Source: Bacillota bacterium (GTDB lineage Bacteria > Bacillota > Clostridia > Peptostreptococcales > Anaerovoracaceae). Taken from it: a DNA stretch of 60,939 nucleotides. The stretch lies in contig JAFSHN010000007.1 in NCBI GenBank assembly GCA_017440275.1, positions 1 to 60,939 on the forward strand, read 5' to 3'. The translations under genes were made by a program, and so were the position numbers. Under the pieces are notes generated by a model. That model was given only the letters and a program-made list of their open reading frames with translations, had not been told where the DNA came from and did no database searches. Of the stretch, positions 7,971 through 16,336 are shown one piece after another. Every line of letters starts with the position of its first letter. Within the stretch, counting starts at the first letter, position 1.

Positions 7971-8607
7971 TTTTTAACCTCCTGTATGCCAATTCCAAAA
8001 GCACTATTTGAACGAATACCAACACTATTATCAGAATGCCACAGTGCATAAAAAACCCGGACGGTAAAATTTTGATCACGGGGTCAGTATACGAGTTGAA
8101 CATCCAGTAATTGTTTCTGAAAAAGACTTTATGCATCAGCATAAATGCCGTCTCCCAATCTACAGCAACCGCAATACCCACAACTGATGCAGCAGCAAAA
8201 GTAACCAATCCGGTCCACCTCATCCACTTGAGGTTTTTCACTTTACCTCTTCGGTACAAAACAGCCCACGCCGCCAATGCAATAATTGCAATAATCGCAA
8301 CAATCTGCATAGTGACAAAGATGTCTTTCACTTCTTCAAAGTGAATTCTGCCCGTTTCCGACATTTTTAAAGTGGGGAAAATCAGCTCTGACGGACCACC
8401 AATCAAATTATAGTCTATAAGAGTATCATAATTGAGTTTACATGCCGCCGCAGAAATACCCGAAGTTTCCGGAATGCTTAACAGTTTTAAATCCAGATAA
8501 TAAAGAGGGCGCGCCAAAACAACAGCCGTCACCGCAATGCAAATAATTGATACTGCTGCAAAAAATGCTGCCCCCAAGTTTGTAATTGTATTCTTCCAAT
8601 TCTTCAT
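7951..8607 (-). CDS. DUF1461/TIGR01906-type integral membrane protein
   Basis: 218 residues with four membrane spans: about 10-33, 99-118, 128-148 and 187-210. Between spans 1 and 2 lies an outside loop with NYDTLIDYNLIGGP and HFEEVKDIF, which is the recognisable signature of this family. The role of the family is unknown, although some relatives in lactobacilli act in lipoprotein or envelope stress. It sits directly upstream of the 79-residue gene and nine bases downstream of coaW, so the three probably form one transcript. Confidence 0.8.
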   Translation of the reverse strand: MKNWKNTITNLGAAFFAAVSIICIAVTAVVLARPLYYLDLKLLSIPETSGISAAACKLNYDTLIDYNLIGGPSELIFPTLKMSETGRIHFEEVKDIFVTMQIVAIIAIIALAAWAVLYRRGKVKNLKWMRWTGLVTFAAASVVGIAVAVDWETAFMLMHKVFFRNNYWMFNSYTDPVIKILPSGFFMHCGILIIVLVFVQIVLLELAYRRLKNGRGDI

Positions 8608-8615
8608 ATATAAAA

Positions 8616-9455
8616 TTACAGTTCCTTCAAACAGCAGCTTTCAGCCAAGGCTGTTCCTATAGCCGTACCGTATTCTCCGTCTTCAGGAATAATAAAGTTC
8701 ACGTAAGGATACATTTTTTTAATCATATCGCGAACCTGCCATATTTCAGAGAAATTAGTTAAATTACCAATGAAAACGAAGTCTTTGATTCCATGGCCGT
8801 TAGCAATCAATACTGCCGTTTGACAGATTGATTCAATTACCATATGTACTATACCTGCAGCTTTGTCTTCTACTGTCGATCTGGATGATGACTTCCCGAA
8901 ATTAGACGCTGTAATGTCCAAATCCAGGCCAGGAAGAGGATTTTTAGAAATATCCCCGATTCTCAAATCAATCTTGCCGACCTGACCTTCCGCTGCCATC
9001 TCTTTAATTTTATCTATATCACTTGTACTGAGCATCAATTTGGAAAGGCCCGTAATTGTGCCTCCACCTATGCCGATACCGCCCAGGTGAGTAGGCACCC
9101 CATTCTTTACCTTTACATAGGATGTACCGGTTCCCATGCTTATAACCATAAATTCGTCCTTGTCACCGGCAAAATATCCGCCGCCAACACCGTTGGCCGA
9201 GAATTCATCCACTTTGTAAGTAGGCAGTCCGTAAATTCTTTGATTTACATTGCTGCATCCTACGCCTGTTAGATTTACCTGCTGAATATCTGACAGTTCT
9301 AAATTATTATCATATAAAAATTTGCCAAAGGCTCCAAAGAGGGATGCAATTGCATTATTTGCTGAAATCTGCACCGGTAAAAGCATCTTGCCATCATCAA
9401 ATCCGGCAATTTTTGTAGTGCTTCCTCCTATATCAATTCCTACGACAATACCCAT
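8616..9455 (-). CDS. coaW: Type II pantothenate kinase
   Basis: 279 residues from ATG at 9455; AAGGAAGGA lies just upstream, so the 15-residue longer frame is unlikely. It phosphorylates pantothenate, the first step of coenzyme A synthesis. The ASKHA fold is marked by VVGIDIGGSTTKIAGF at the N-terminus, the SMGTGTSYV phosphate loop near 122, GIGGGTITGL near 140 and a C-terminal GTAIGTALA. The type II enzyme is the one usually found in low-GC Gram-positives and is weakly feedback-regulated. Confidence 0.9.
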   Translation of the reverse strand: MGIVVGIDIGGSTTKIAGFDDGKMLLPVQISANNAIASLFGAFGKFLYDNNLELSDIQQVNLTGVGCSNVNQRIYGLPTYKVDEFSANGVGGGYFAGDKDEFMVISMGTGTSYVKVKNGVPTHLGGIGIGGGTITGLSKLMLSTSDIDKIKEMAAEGQVGKIDLRIGDISKNPLPGLDLDITASNFGKSSSRSTVEDKAAGIVHMVIESICQTAVLIANGHGIKDFVFIGNLTNFSEIWQVRDMIKKMYPYVNFIIPEDGEYGTAIGTALAESCCLKEL

Positions 9456-9550
9456 TCGTTTTTCCTTCCTGTAAGACCTATTCAAGCCTGCTTTTGACAT
9501 TAACTTAACGGCTACATTGTATCACAGTAAAGGAAAGTTGTTAAGGTAAT

Positions 9551-11185
9551 TTACACTTTATTTTTCCCATTTTTAGCAAAGCCCAGGCATAACAGTCCAA
9601 TTGCCGCTGCACCTAAAGCACAAAGTACATATATTGGATTGTTCACATCTCCGGTCTTTGGAACCTCGTTAACAGGCTCCACTCTGATAAATTCATTAAA
9701 AAGCGAGTTCCCTCCGTTTATTTCTACCAGTATGATTTCTTCACCGCTTTCATCATACTGAACCTCAAAATAATATTTTGTTGGATCAATATAGTACTGT
9801 TCATGTGTTGATAGTTCTTTAATATAATACTCACCTTCCGGCAATAATCCCGTATAAGACAGTATACCATTTTCTTCAGGATATAGTTTTTCAACCATAG
9901 TATCAGGCAGCATTCCTTCAACTTCGCAGGTAAACAAGCCATAACTCACTTCAGCTAATACTTCTTCTGAAGTTATATCCCAATAGGGGAATTTCTCTAC
10001 CAACTTCATAATACTAAAACTTATTTTCTGGTGAGGATTGTATATTTCTTTCACCACATCTGATCCATTAACATTGATTTCTACTATTTCCTTTGAAGGA
10101 ACATAGCCCTTAGGAGCCTTTATTTCCTTAATGAAGTATTTGCCGGGAAGAAGTTTCCCCGTGATTGCTTCCCCATTATGGTCTGTAACCAGTTCTGTTA
10201 TGACTTCCCCATCATCGGTTCTGACTTCAAACACACTACCTGCAAGCAAGGTTTCAACACCTAAAGTTTCACCTCTTTTTATAACTTTTATCCTGCTTGT
10301 CGGAATAACATTAAAAGTTAACGAAAAGCTTTCTGAAGATACGTTTCCGAAAACAGCCATGTCTTGACTCCAAGGAGCTACAAAATAATTGTTTTCCTCA
10401 TTAACCGCCGTATATTTAACTATACCTGCTTCCTTCAATTCACTTTCTGTAATTTCTACTTTTCCCCCTTTACAATTGTCGTCCGCCTTCACTTCAATAA
10501 AATTATCACCCCTTAGATGAGATACTGTTACCCCCTCTTTTGTATATTCAAAATCTCCGTATTCCTTTAATACGTTTTCCAAATCCTTCAGATTTGCAGT
10601 TTCACCTGCTACAATTTCCGGTTCGTCTGTTTCAAATTTCGGTTGTTTGTTCCAATTTGAAATTTGCTTTTCTATACTCTCTTTCCATGCCTTAAAATCT
10701 GCTTCAATTTTTTTATCAGAAAAATAACTGCGGTAGTTACCCTTTGAATCTTTGCCGTTTGCTGCATGTTCAGGCAATGACTGCCATATCATCATCTGTG
10801 TAAACATATAATCTTTTAAATGCGGTTTATCCTTTGAATAAAATCCTAAATATGCTATTTTGCTTTGAACGGAACTGTCATCCATATATCTTTCAACATC
10901 AAAATCTATATTCAGATTATTTGTTTTATTTGCAACAAATTCCTCTCCGTTTGCACCTCTTATCTTATATCCCGATTCAACACAAAATACAGGTTTGTCA
11001 TTTAAAAGATGGTAATACATTCTGCTTTTATTTATTACCATATAATCTTTTATATCGTGATAGCTGTAATAGTCTGTAGGTGTTGATTTCAGATTAAAAA
11101 CCTGTGCCTCTGCAATTGCCGAAGGCATAGTTGCCATTATACACACTACTAACATCATCATTATTCTTTTTTTCCACTTTATCAA
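9551..11185 (-). CDS. Wall-anchored thioester-domain adhesin with two Cna-B-like domains
   Basis: 544 residues from TTG at 11185, which has GGAGG seven bases upstream; the longer frame would begin inside the terminator of the ATPase gene. Residues 1-28 are a signal peptide. A thioester (TQXA-type) domain follows, with the probable bond between Cys68 (FCVESG) and Gln130 (FTQMMIW). Cna-B/SpaA-type domains lie at about 295-375 (KEIKAPKGY) and 385-490 (KELSTHEQYY), each able to form an internal isopeptide bond. The end is VPKTG, a hydrophobic span and a basic tail, so sortase should link it to peptidoglycan; the first residue of the motif is Val rather than Leu. Thioester adhesins bind host or matrix proteins covalently. 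The sortase is not in the window. Confidence 0.88.
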   Translation of the reverse strand: MIKWKKRIMMMLVVCIMATMPSAIAEAQVFNLKSTPTDYYSYHDIKDYMVINKSRMYYHLLNDKPVFCVESGYKIRGANGEEFVANKTNNLNIDFDVERYMDDSSVQSKIAYLGFYSKDKPHLKDYMFTQMMIWQSLPEHAANGKDSKGNYRSYFSDKKIEADFKAWKESIEKQISNWNKQPKFETDEPEIVAGETANLKDLENVLKEYGDFEYTKEGVTVSHLRGDNFIEVKADDNCKGGKVEITESELKEAGIVKYTAVNEENNYFVAPWSQDMAVFGNVSSESFSLTFNVIPTSRIKVIKRGETLGVETLLAGSVFEVRTDDGEVITELVTDHNGEAITGKLLPGKYFIKEIKAPKGYVPSKEIVEINVNGSDVVKEIYNPHQKISFSIMKLVEKFPYWDITSEEVLAEVSYGLFTCEVEGMLPDTMVEKLYPEENGILSYTGLLPEGEYYIKELSTHEQYYIDPTKYYFEVQYDESGEEIILVEINGGNSLFNEFIRVEPVNEVPKTGDVNNPIYVLCALGAAAIGLLCLGFAKNGKNKV

Positions 11186-11200
11186 TTCCTTTCCTCCAAT

Positions 11201-11230
11201 AAAAAAACCGACAAGTGAACTTGTCGGTTT
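11201..11230 (-). terminator. Terminator after the P-type ATPase
   Basis: Ten-bp perfect hairpin ACCGACAAGT/ACTTGTCGGT with a two-base loop, followed by seven Ts on the minus strand. Confidence 0.9.
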
Positions 11231-11243
11231 TATAAATTTTTTA

Positions 11244-13877
11244 TTATTTTGCCATCTTTCTCTGGAAGAACTTAACGATTTCAACAATTGGAATAATTGA
11301 AACTGCCAGTAACATAGAGATTCCGTATTCCATCAGGCTGATGTGTTCAAACTCGAAAGCTTCAGCAAGGAATGGAACATAGAGCACTGCTGTTGTTGCA
11401 ACAAGGCTTGCAAGCCCTGCTAAGAACAGAGCATTGTTTCCGTGCTTCATCTTGAACAAGCTTCCTCTCTGGGAACGCATATTGAAGCTGTGGAAGATTT
11501 CTGTCATAGACATTGTTAAGAATGCCATTGTTGTTCCGTCAGGACTTGTTGCGATTTCCCACATGCCGGATTCAATATAATGTCCAATGAAGTAAGCTAC
11601 CAATGTCAGAACAGATACAACGAGACCCTGGTAAACAACGTCTACGCCAACACCTCCGGAGAATACACCATCGCTTGTCTTTCTTGGAGCACGCTGCATA
11701 ATATCCGCTTCAGGCTTTTCAACTCCTAATGCTAGAGCTGGGAAGCAGTCTGTAATCAGGTTGATAAACAGCAGATGCACAGGATGCAGAATTGTGAATC
11801 CCATCATTGTTGCTACAAAGATAGAGATAACTTCGGACATATTGGAAGCCAATAAGAACTGAATTGCTTTACGAATATTATCGTAAATTCTACGGCCTTC
11901 AGAAACAGCACCTACGATTGTAGCAAAGTTGTCACCAGCCAGTACCATATCAGCTACGTTCTTTGTTACGTCAGTACCGGTAATACCCATACCTACACCG
12001 ATGTCAGCAGACTTGATACTTGGAGCATCATTTACACCGTCGCCTGTCATCGCTGTTACATAGCCCTTTTCTCTCCACATATTTACAATACGAACTTTAT
12101 GTTCAGGCTGTACACGGGCATATACACCGATTGTTTCAATTTCTTTTTTGAATGTTTCGTCATCCATTTCGTTGAGTTGAGCACCTGTAATAGCTCTGCG
12201 GCCTTCTGTCAGAATACCCAGTTCTCTGCCGATGGCAGATGCAGTGTCAGGATGGTCACCCGTAATCATTACAGGCGTGATACCTGCACCGTTACATTCT
12301 TCAATAGCAGCCTTTACTTCAGGTCTTACAGGGTCAATCATACCTTCAAGACCGAGGAAGCAAAGGTCTTTTTCTATAGCAGGAGACATTGTAGCAGGAA
12401 CTTCTTCCAGAATTGTTTGAGATGCCATCAGTACTCTGAGAGCTCTGTCAGCCATTTCCTTGTTAGCTTTCAGGATATTTTCCTTGTCGGCTTCTGTAAT
12501 AGGTCTTGCTACACCGTTTTCCATAATCATAGTACACTTCTTGAGAACTTCATCAGGAGCACCTTTTGTGTACTGAATATACTTTCCGGATTCCTTATCA
12601 GCATGGATAGTAGTCATCATCTTTCTTCCGCTGTCAAAAGGAACTTCCGCAACTCTAGGCAGACGTTCTTCAGTTTCTGTTTTGCTGATGCCAATCTTTT
12701 CAGCATAATTAACTAAAGCACATTCTGTTGGTTCACCTGTTGCTTCGCTGTCACCTTCAACGATTTTAGCATCGCAGCAAAGAGCCATAGCCTGAGCTAA
12801 TAATTTTTCGTTTTCTCCGTAGTAATCAACTACAGTCATTTTATTTTGAGTTAAAGTACCTGTCTTATCTGAACAGATAATCTGCGCGCATCCCAGTGTT
12901 TCTACTGCTGTCAGCTTACGGATAATCGCATTTCTCTTACTCATATTAGTTACGCCGATAGAGAGTACGATTGTAACTACCGCTGCCAAACCTTCAGGAA
13001 TTGCAGCAACAGCTAAGGATACTGCTACCATAAATGTATCCAGCATTACAGTACCATCTACGGATTCTGCTCTGAGTAAGCTTACACCGAAAATAACTAC
13101 GCAAATGCCGAGAACCAGTACTGTTAAGATTTTACTCAGCTGAGCCAGCTTAATCTGAAGAGGAGTCTTACCTTCTTCAGCCTGAGCCAGAGCATCCGCA
13201 ATCTTACCCATTTCAGTGTTCATACCTGTATCGCATACAACTGCCATACCACGGCCGTATACCACTGTACTTCCCATATAAATCATATTCTTACGGTCGC
13301 CGAGAGGAACATCCTTATTATCTCCCAGAACCAAAGTTTCTTCTGTCTTGTCTACAGGAACAGATTCACCGGTAAGTGCCGCTTCTTCAATCTTTAAGCT
13401 TGCACACTGAATGATTCTGCCGTCTGCCGGAACAGCATCACCGGCTTCCAAAAGAATAACATCACCTTTAACTAAATCTTCACTCTTAACAATTGTAATC
13501 TTGCCGTCTCTGTAAACCTTACTTGTGGCAGCAGCCATTTCCTGTAAGGCCTCAATAGCTTTTTCTGCTTTGCTTTCCTGATACACACCCAATACAGCAT
13601 TGATGATAACTACTGCCATAATGATGATAACATCAGTGAAGCTTTCGCCTGAATAGAACGCGGTGATACCGGAAATTACAGCCGCAACGATTAAGATTAT
13701 AATCATAGGGTCTGCAAACTGCATCATCAGTTTTTTGAAAAGAGTGTCCTTTTCAGCTTCTTTTAACTTGTTCTTTCCGTCGGCTGCAAGTCTTGCTTCT
13801 GCTTCCTGAGAAGTAAGGCCAACGGAAGATGAATTGACTTCCTTAAAAGTCTCTTCAGCGGTTTTTAAATAATACAT
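11244..13877 (-). CDS. P2A-type cation ATPase (Ca2+/Mn2+ exporter)
   Basis: 877 residues. All P-type landmarks are visible: the TGESVPVDK actuator loop near 178, PEGL in membrane span 4 near 300, the phosphorylated Asp in DKTGTLTQNKM near 338, the nucleotide-binding KGAPDEVL near 445, and MTGDGVNDAPS near 620. About ten membrane spans. The PEGL segment and overall length place it with SERCA/PMR1-like pumps. The manganese-type riboswitch in its leader argues that its main job is to export Mn2+ when it is in excess, as for YoaB in Lactococcus and MgtA in Streptococcus pneumoniae, with Ca2+ as a possible second substrate. Confidence 0.9.
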   Translation of the reverse strand: MYYLKTAEETFKEVNSSSVGLTSQEAEARLAADGKNKLKEAEKDTLFKKLMMQFADPMIIILIVAAVISGITAFYSGESFTDVIIIMAVVIINAVLGVYQESKAEKAIEALQEMAAATSKVYRDGKITIVKSEDLVKGDVILLEAGDAVPADGRIIQCASLKIEEAALTGESVPVDKTEETLVLGDNKDVPLGDRKNMIYMGSTVVYGRGMAVVCDTGMNTEMGKIADALAQAEEGKTPLQIKLAQLSKILTVLVLGICVVIFGVSLLRAESVDGTVMLDTFMVAVSLAVAAIPEGLAAVVTIVLSIGVTNMSKRNAIIRKLTAVETLGCAQIICSDKTGTLTQNKMTVVDYYGENEKLLAQAMALCCDAKIVEGDSEATGEPTECALVNYAEKIGISKTETEERLPRVAEVPFDSGRKMMTTIHADKESGKYIQYTKGAPDEVLKKCTMIMENGVARPITEADKENILKANKEMADRALRVLMASQTILEEVPATMSPAIEKDLCFLGLEGMIDPVRPEVKAAIEECNGAGITPVMITGDHPDTASAIGRELGILTEGRRAITGAQLNEMDDETFKKEIETIGVYARVQPEHKVRIVNMWREKGYVTAMTGDGVNDAPSIKSADIGVGMGITGTDVTKNVADMVLAGDNFATIVGAVSEGRRIYDNIRKAIQFLLASNMSEVISIFVATMMGFTILHPVHLLFINLITDCFPALALGVEKPEADIMQRAPRKTSDGVFSGGVGVDVVYQGLVVSVLTLVAYFIGHYIESGMWEIATSPDGTTMAFLTMSMTEIFHSFNMRSQRGSLFKMKHGNNALFLAGLASLVATTAVLYVPFLAEAFEFEHISLMEYGISMLLAVSIIPIVEIVKFFQRKMAK

Positions 13878-13907
13878 TTCCTTCTTCCTTTCCGGGTAAA
13901 AGTCGTT

Positions 13908-14043
13908 AAAAAAAACTTCTACCGTATAATAATAGTATATACAGTAAAAGTCTTACTATTTAAGATATTCGCGAATCGCCTTAAAAAACGATTGTGAATG
14001 ACGCAACATATCACATCTAAAGATGCCAGTTACTCCCTTTTAC
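13908..14043 (-). ncRNA. yybP-ykoY (manganese) riboswitch with overlapping terminator
   Basis: The leader opens GTAAAAGGGAGTAAC (14043-14029), contains GCGTCATTCAC, and closes AGTAAGACTTTTAC (13957-13944). The opening and closing ends pair as stem P1 (14037-14043 with 13944-13950). This matches the family's conserved GGGGAGUA loop, GUC segment and CAAGAC closing strand. The closing strand is also the 5' arm of a 14-bp terminator hairpin (13938-13951 with 13915-13928) ending in eight Ts. P1 and the terminator are therefore exclusive: metal binding should stop termination and switch the ATPase on. Family assignment is from memory of the consensus. Confidence 0.78.
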
Positions 14044-14051
14044 GAAGAAAT

Positions 14052-14080
14052 ATTATACTAAATTGTAGCAAAATTGTCAA
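14052..14080 (-). promoter_or_regulatory. Consensus promoter of the P-type ATPase gene
   Basis: Minus-strand TTGACA (14075-14080) and TATAAT (14052-14057) are exactly 17 bases apart. A start near 14045 places the riboswitch at the very 5' end of the message. So strong a promoter makes sense if expression is decided by the riboswitch. Confidence 0.85.
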
Positions 14081-14100
14081 TTGATACCGCTGTTTTCAAC

Positions 14101-14190
14101 TTATCTTAACATAAAAAACACATTCAGTTGAAAATCATTGAGCATAATCATCAGATAAATAATCCCCATAGTTATGATGAGATTTTTCAT
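14101..14190 (-). CDS. 29-residue hydrophobic peptide at the end of the Tad operon
   Basis: The peptide begins MKNLIITMGIIYLM and is hydrophobic to its end. Its ATG overlaps the stop of the 117-residue gene as ATGA, so it is probably translated by coupling. The MKNL start followed by one membrane span repeats the pattern of the three preceding small genes. No strong ribosome site is present, and it could be a decayed or chance frame, but the shared start is hard to dismiss. Confidence 0.45.
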   Translation of the reverse strand: MKNLIITMGIIYLMIMLNDFQLNVFFMLR

Positions 14191-14540
14191 GCACTTTTCC
14201 ACAATCCCTTCCGGTATATAAAAACACTTTTGTCATCATCAATGCCGAGGATTTCATTGCAGGCCACCACATTTTTAACAGGAGCACTTATACTCATTTT
14301 TTCTCCGTCTTCTTCTATTTCAACCAGTGAAGCATCACAATCCAGACACTCTGATATTAAAAGTTTTAATTCTTCTTTCTTTGAATCCTGCCTCCAGTTG
14401 TCACCTGCTATACATTGAAAATTATCAATGGCTTTGTCAGCAGCCGTTATTCTGCTAAAAATCATCTGATTGTTAGCAAATTGCATCACAAAAATCATCA
14501 GAAGCACAACAGCTGCTATCGTTGTTATAAGATCTTTCAT
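14187..14540 (-). CDS. Small membrane-anchored protein of the Tad operon, pseudopilin-like
   Basis: 117 residues. A single N-terminal span begins directly after MKDLITT (about 5-22), followed by about 90 mainly acidic residues with four Cys (FQCIAG, SECLDCD, VVACNE), which could form disulfides outside the cell. The layout is that of a pseudopilin or TadE-like protein without a processed leader, but no family signature is recognised. AGGAGG lies seven bases before the ATG, inside the previous gene. It is the third of four small genes after tadC. Confidence 0.65.
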   Translation of the reverse strand: MKDLITTIAAVVLLMIFVMQFANNQMIFSRITAADKAIDNFQCIAGDNWRQDSKKEELKLLISECLDCDASLVEIEEDGEKMSISAPVKNVVACNEILGIDDDKSVFIYRKGLWKSA

Positions 14541-14542
14541 GT

Positions 14543-14692
14543 TCAGTCCTCCTGGCTGTTATAAATCTCAATTGTTTTCTCCATTGCTCTTTTAGAAACC
14601 TGTTTCATACTGGATTCATCATCACCTACCATCATATCGAAAACATAAACTCCAAGCATAATTGTCCCGATGATAATTACCAGATTTTTCAT
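14543..14692 (-). CDS. 49-residue MKNL-type membrane protein of the Tad operon
   Basis: It starts MKNLVIIIGTIMLGVYVF, one membrane span, then about 30 polar residues ending YNSQED. The ATG overlaps the stop of the 57-residue gene as TAATG, and AGGGGG lies upstream, so translation is coupled. It is too short for most gene callers. Size and location are those of a Flp-type pilin, but the usual cleavage site (Gly followed by x4-Glu-Tyr) is absent. Confidence 0.65.
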   Translation of the reverse strand: MKNLVIIIGTIMLGVYVFDMMVGDDESSMKQVSKRAMEKTIEIYNSQED

Positions 14693-14865
14693 TACGCGCC
14701 CCCTATTATATCCCCAAAATCCATATAATCAGAAATTGCTCCCGTTCCCTCCTTGACTAAATCCGATGCAGCATCCTGCAACGTACCTTCGCCGCCTAAA
14801 ATCAACGTATTCACAATGACTGCCCCCAGCAAGACAGTTCCCAGTATTATTATTAAATTCTTCAT
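14692..14865 (-). CDS. 57-residue MKNL-type membrane protein, candidate pilin
   Basis: It starts MKNLIIILGTVLLGAVIV, one membrane span, then a 35-residue acidic, Gly-rich end (DFGDIIGGA). GAGGAGA precedes the ATG by about five bases. It follows tadC by ten bases, where the major pilin of a Tad locus could be expected. No prepilin peptidase site can be seen, so either the protein is used unprocessed or the family is new. Confidence 0.7.
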   Translation of the reverse strand: MKNLIIILGTVLLGAVIVNTLILGGEGTLQDAASDLVKEGTGAISDYMDFGDIIGGA

Positions 14866-14875
14866 ATCTTCTCCT

Positions 14876-15424
14876 CTACAAAAACATATTATTCAAAGTA
14901 TTTATCGTATCCATAAATACCACTACTACCGCAAAGTTGATAAACAATACAAATACTGTTGCAACAGCAACTGCCATAATTATCACACTGTTCCGTTGTG
15001 CTCTTCGCATGGCAAGTGTAGTATTCTTCTCCATCATCATCTGCTGAAAAACTTCCATCTGCTCTGTAAGCTCCGAAGGATTAATCTTATCAATTTTTGA
15101 TAGAATCACAGCAAAATTTCTCGCAGCTTTAGTTCCTACTTCAACCGCCAAAATATTAAATGCATCCTCATCCCGTCCTCCTCGATACAGAGTAATCATC
15201 TCCCCATAAAAAGGTTTAAGAAATGTACTGTTATTCATCAGACTTTCATATATGTAATCTGCTGACAAAGGTGTTTCTCTTCTTACCAAAGATAAATTTT
15301 TCAAAATCACACTGCTGCTGAAAAGTTCTCTGTCCAGCATAGCGCTGTTTTTCTTCATTAACCATTTATTTAGTTGTTTTCCAATGTGTCTAGCATAATC
15401 CTTGATGTTTAATCGTCCCATCAT
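14876..15424 (-). CDS. tadC: TadC-like inner-membrane platform protein
   Basis: 182 residues, short for the family, whose members usually reach about 300. It has a helical cytoplasmic part with the GspF-like pattern around RGGRDEDAFNILAVEVG (residues about 82-98), then a membrane region near the end (about 148-175). TadC pairs with TadB to form the platform on which the ATPase builds the pilus. The N-terminal membrane spans usual in TadC are missing, so this is a reduced form. Seven bases separate it from tadB. Confidence 0.75.
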   Translation of the reverse strand: MMGRLNIKDYARHIGKQLNKWLMKKNSAMLDRELFSSSVILKNLSLVRRETPLSADYIYESLMNNSTFLKPFYGEMITLYRGGRDEDAFNILAVEVGTKAARNFAVILSKIDKINPSELTEQMEVFQQMMMEKNTTLAMRRAQRNSVIIMAVAVATVFVLFINFAVVVVFMDTINTLNNMFL

Positions 15425-15430
15425 ATCACC

Positions 15431-16336
15431 TTACAAATCCAGTTTTGTTTTTGACAAGAAAAAGTTCAAAAGCAATCCTATCATATACATCACTAAAGAC
15501 AGAACGAACCAGTTCATACCGGTCGTCGTAAAAAATTGATATTTAAAGTATTCTTTAGCAGTCAGGCCAAAGTACTTGGTAGCTCCCAATACAGTAAGCA
15601 GGTAGCATACCGGTATCAAATATTTAAGAATCAATCCGCTCTCATTATTTTCCCTTTTGGAATACTCAGATACTTTTCTTGCCTGAGAAACTGTTTTCAC
15701 CAAATCTTCCATAGCCGCAGTTACTCTTATGCCTGAAACAAGTGAAAAAAACATATTATCAACCATCACAGATGACCACGAAGTGCCTAAACCAAATTCA
15801 AAATCTCTCAACAAATGTCTGATTTCCTCCGGATTGCTTGCCGTATTCAGACCTTTCGATAAATTAAAAAGAAGCCTCTTGCTCCCCGGTGCTTCTTTAA
15901 TGGTCAGTGCTGTCACCTCTATGGCGCGCTGCATATTATAGTAATTTATCTTATAATTATCTAACAATTCTGTAAGAAGTATTTCCCCTTCCCTTGACGA
16001 TTTAACTCTGACTGCCTGCAGCCTGCACATCAAAAGCAATACAGGAAGCAGCAATGCTGATACACTTGCTAAAACCAGTAATCCGTATGTTATATGCATC
16101 CTTAATACTAAGAATGTGACCGCAGCGGCTGAAACAGAAATAATTAAAATACCATATCCAATTCTTATATCATTTATGCCAAGCGTTATTGCCGCAAGCC
16201 TTGTCATCATTTCAACAAGACTGTTTTTAGAGTTCTTTTTTCTCATCAAAGGATGCAGCAAAGCACAGAATTCTTCCCAATAATACAATGCCAGCCCAAA
16301 GATGGATAAAAAAGTCATTGCTGATTCAGCATACAT
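15431..16336 (-). CDS. tadB: TadB-like inner-membrane platform protein
   Basis: 301 residues from ATG at 16336, preceded by GAGGGA; the longer TTG frame lacks a ribosome site. It has a membrane span near the N-terminus, two more at about 75-120 and two near the C-terminus, framing a cytoplasmic GspF-like domain. It overlaps the end of cpaF by eleven bases, which suggests coupled translation and equal dosage. With TadC it should form the platform of a Tad (tight adherence) apparatus. Confidence 0.8.
   Translation of the reverse strand: MYAESAMTFLSIFGLALYYWEEFCALLHPLMRKKNSKNSLVEMMTRLAAITLGINDIRIGYGILIISVSAAAVTFLVLRMHITYGLLVLASVSALLLPVLLLMCRLQAVRVKSSREGEILLTELLDNYKINYYNMQRAIEVTALTIKEAPGSKRLLFNLSKGLNTASNPEEIRHLLRDFEFGLGTSWSSVMVDNMFFSLVSGIRVTAAMEDLVKTVSQARKVSEYSKRENNESGLILKYLIPVCYLLTVLGATKYFGLTAKEYFKYQFFTTTGMNWFVLSLVMYMIGLLLNFFLSKTKLDL

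Noticed and set aside
12099-12716. A 205-residue plus-strand frame inside the P-type ATPase gene
   Set aside because: Its His/Phe/Ser/Cys-rich content is that of an antisense shadow; the ATPase on the other strand is complete.
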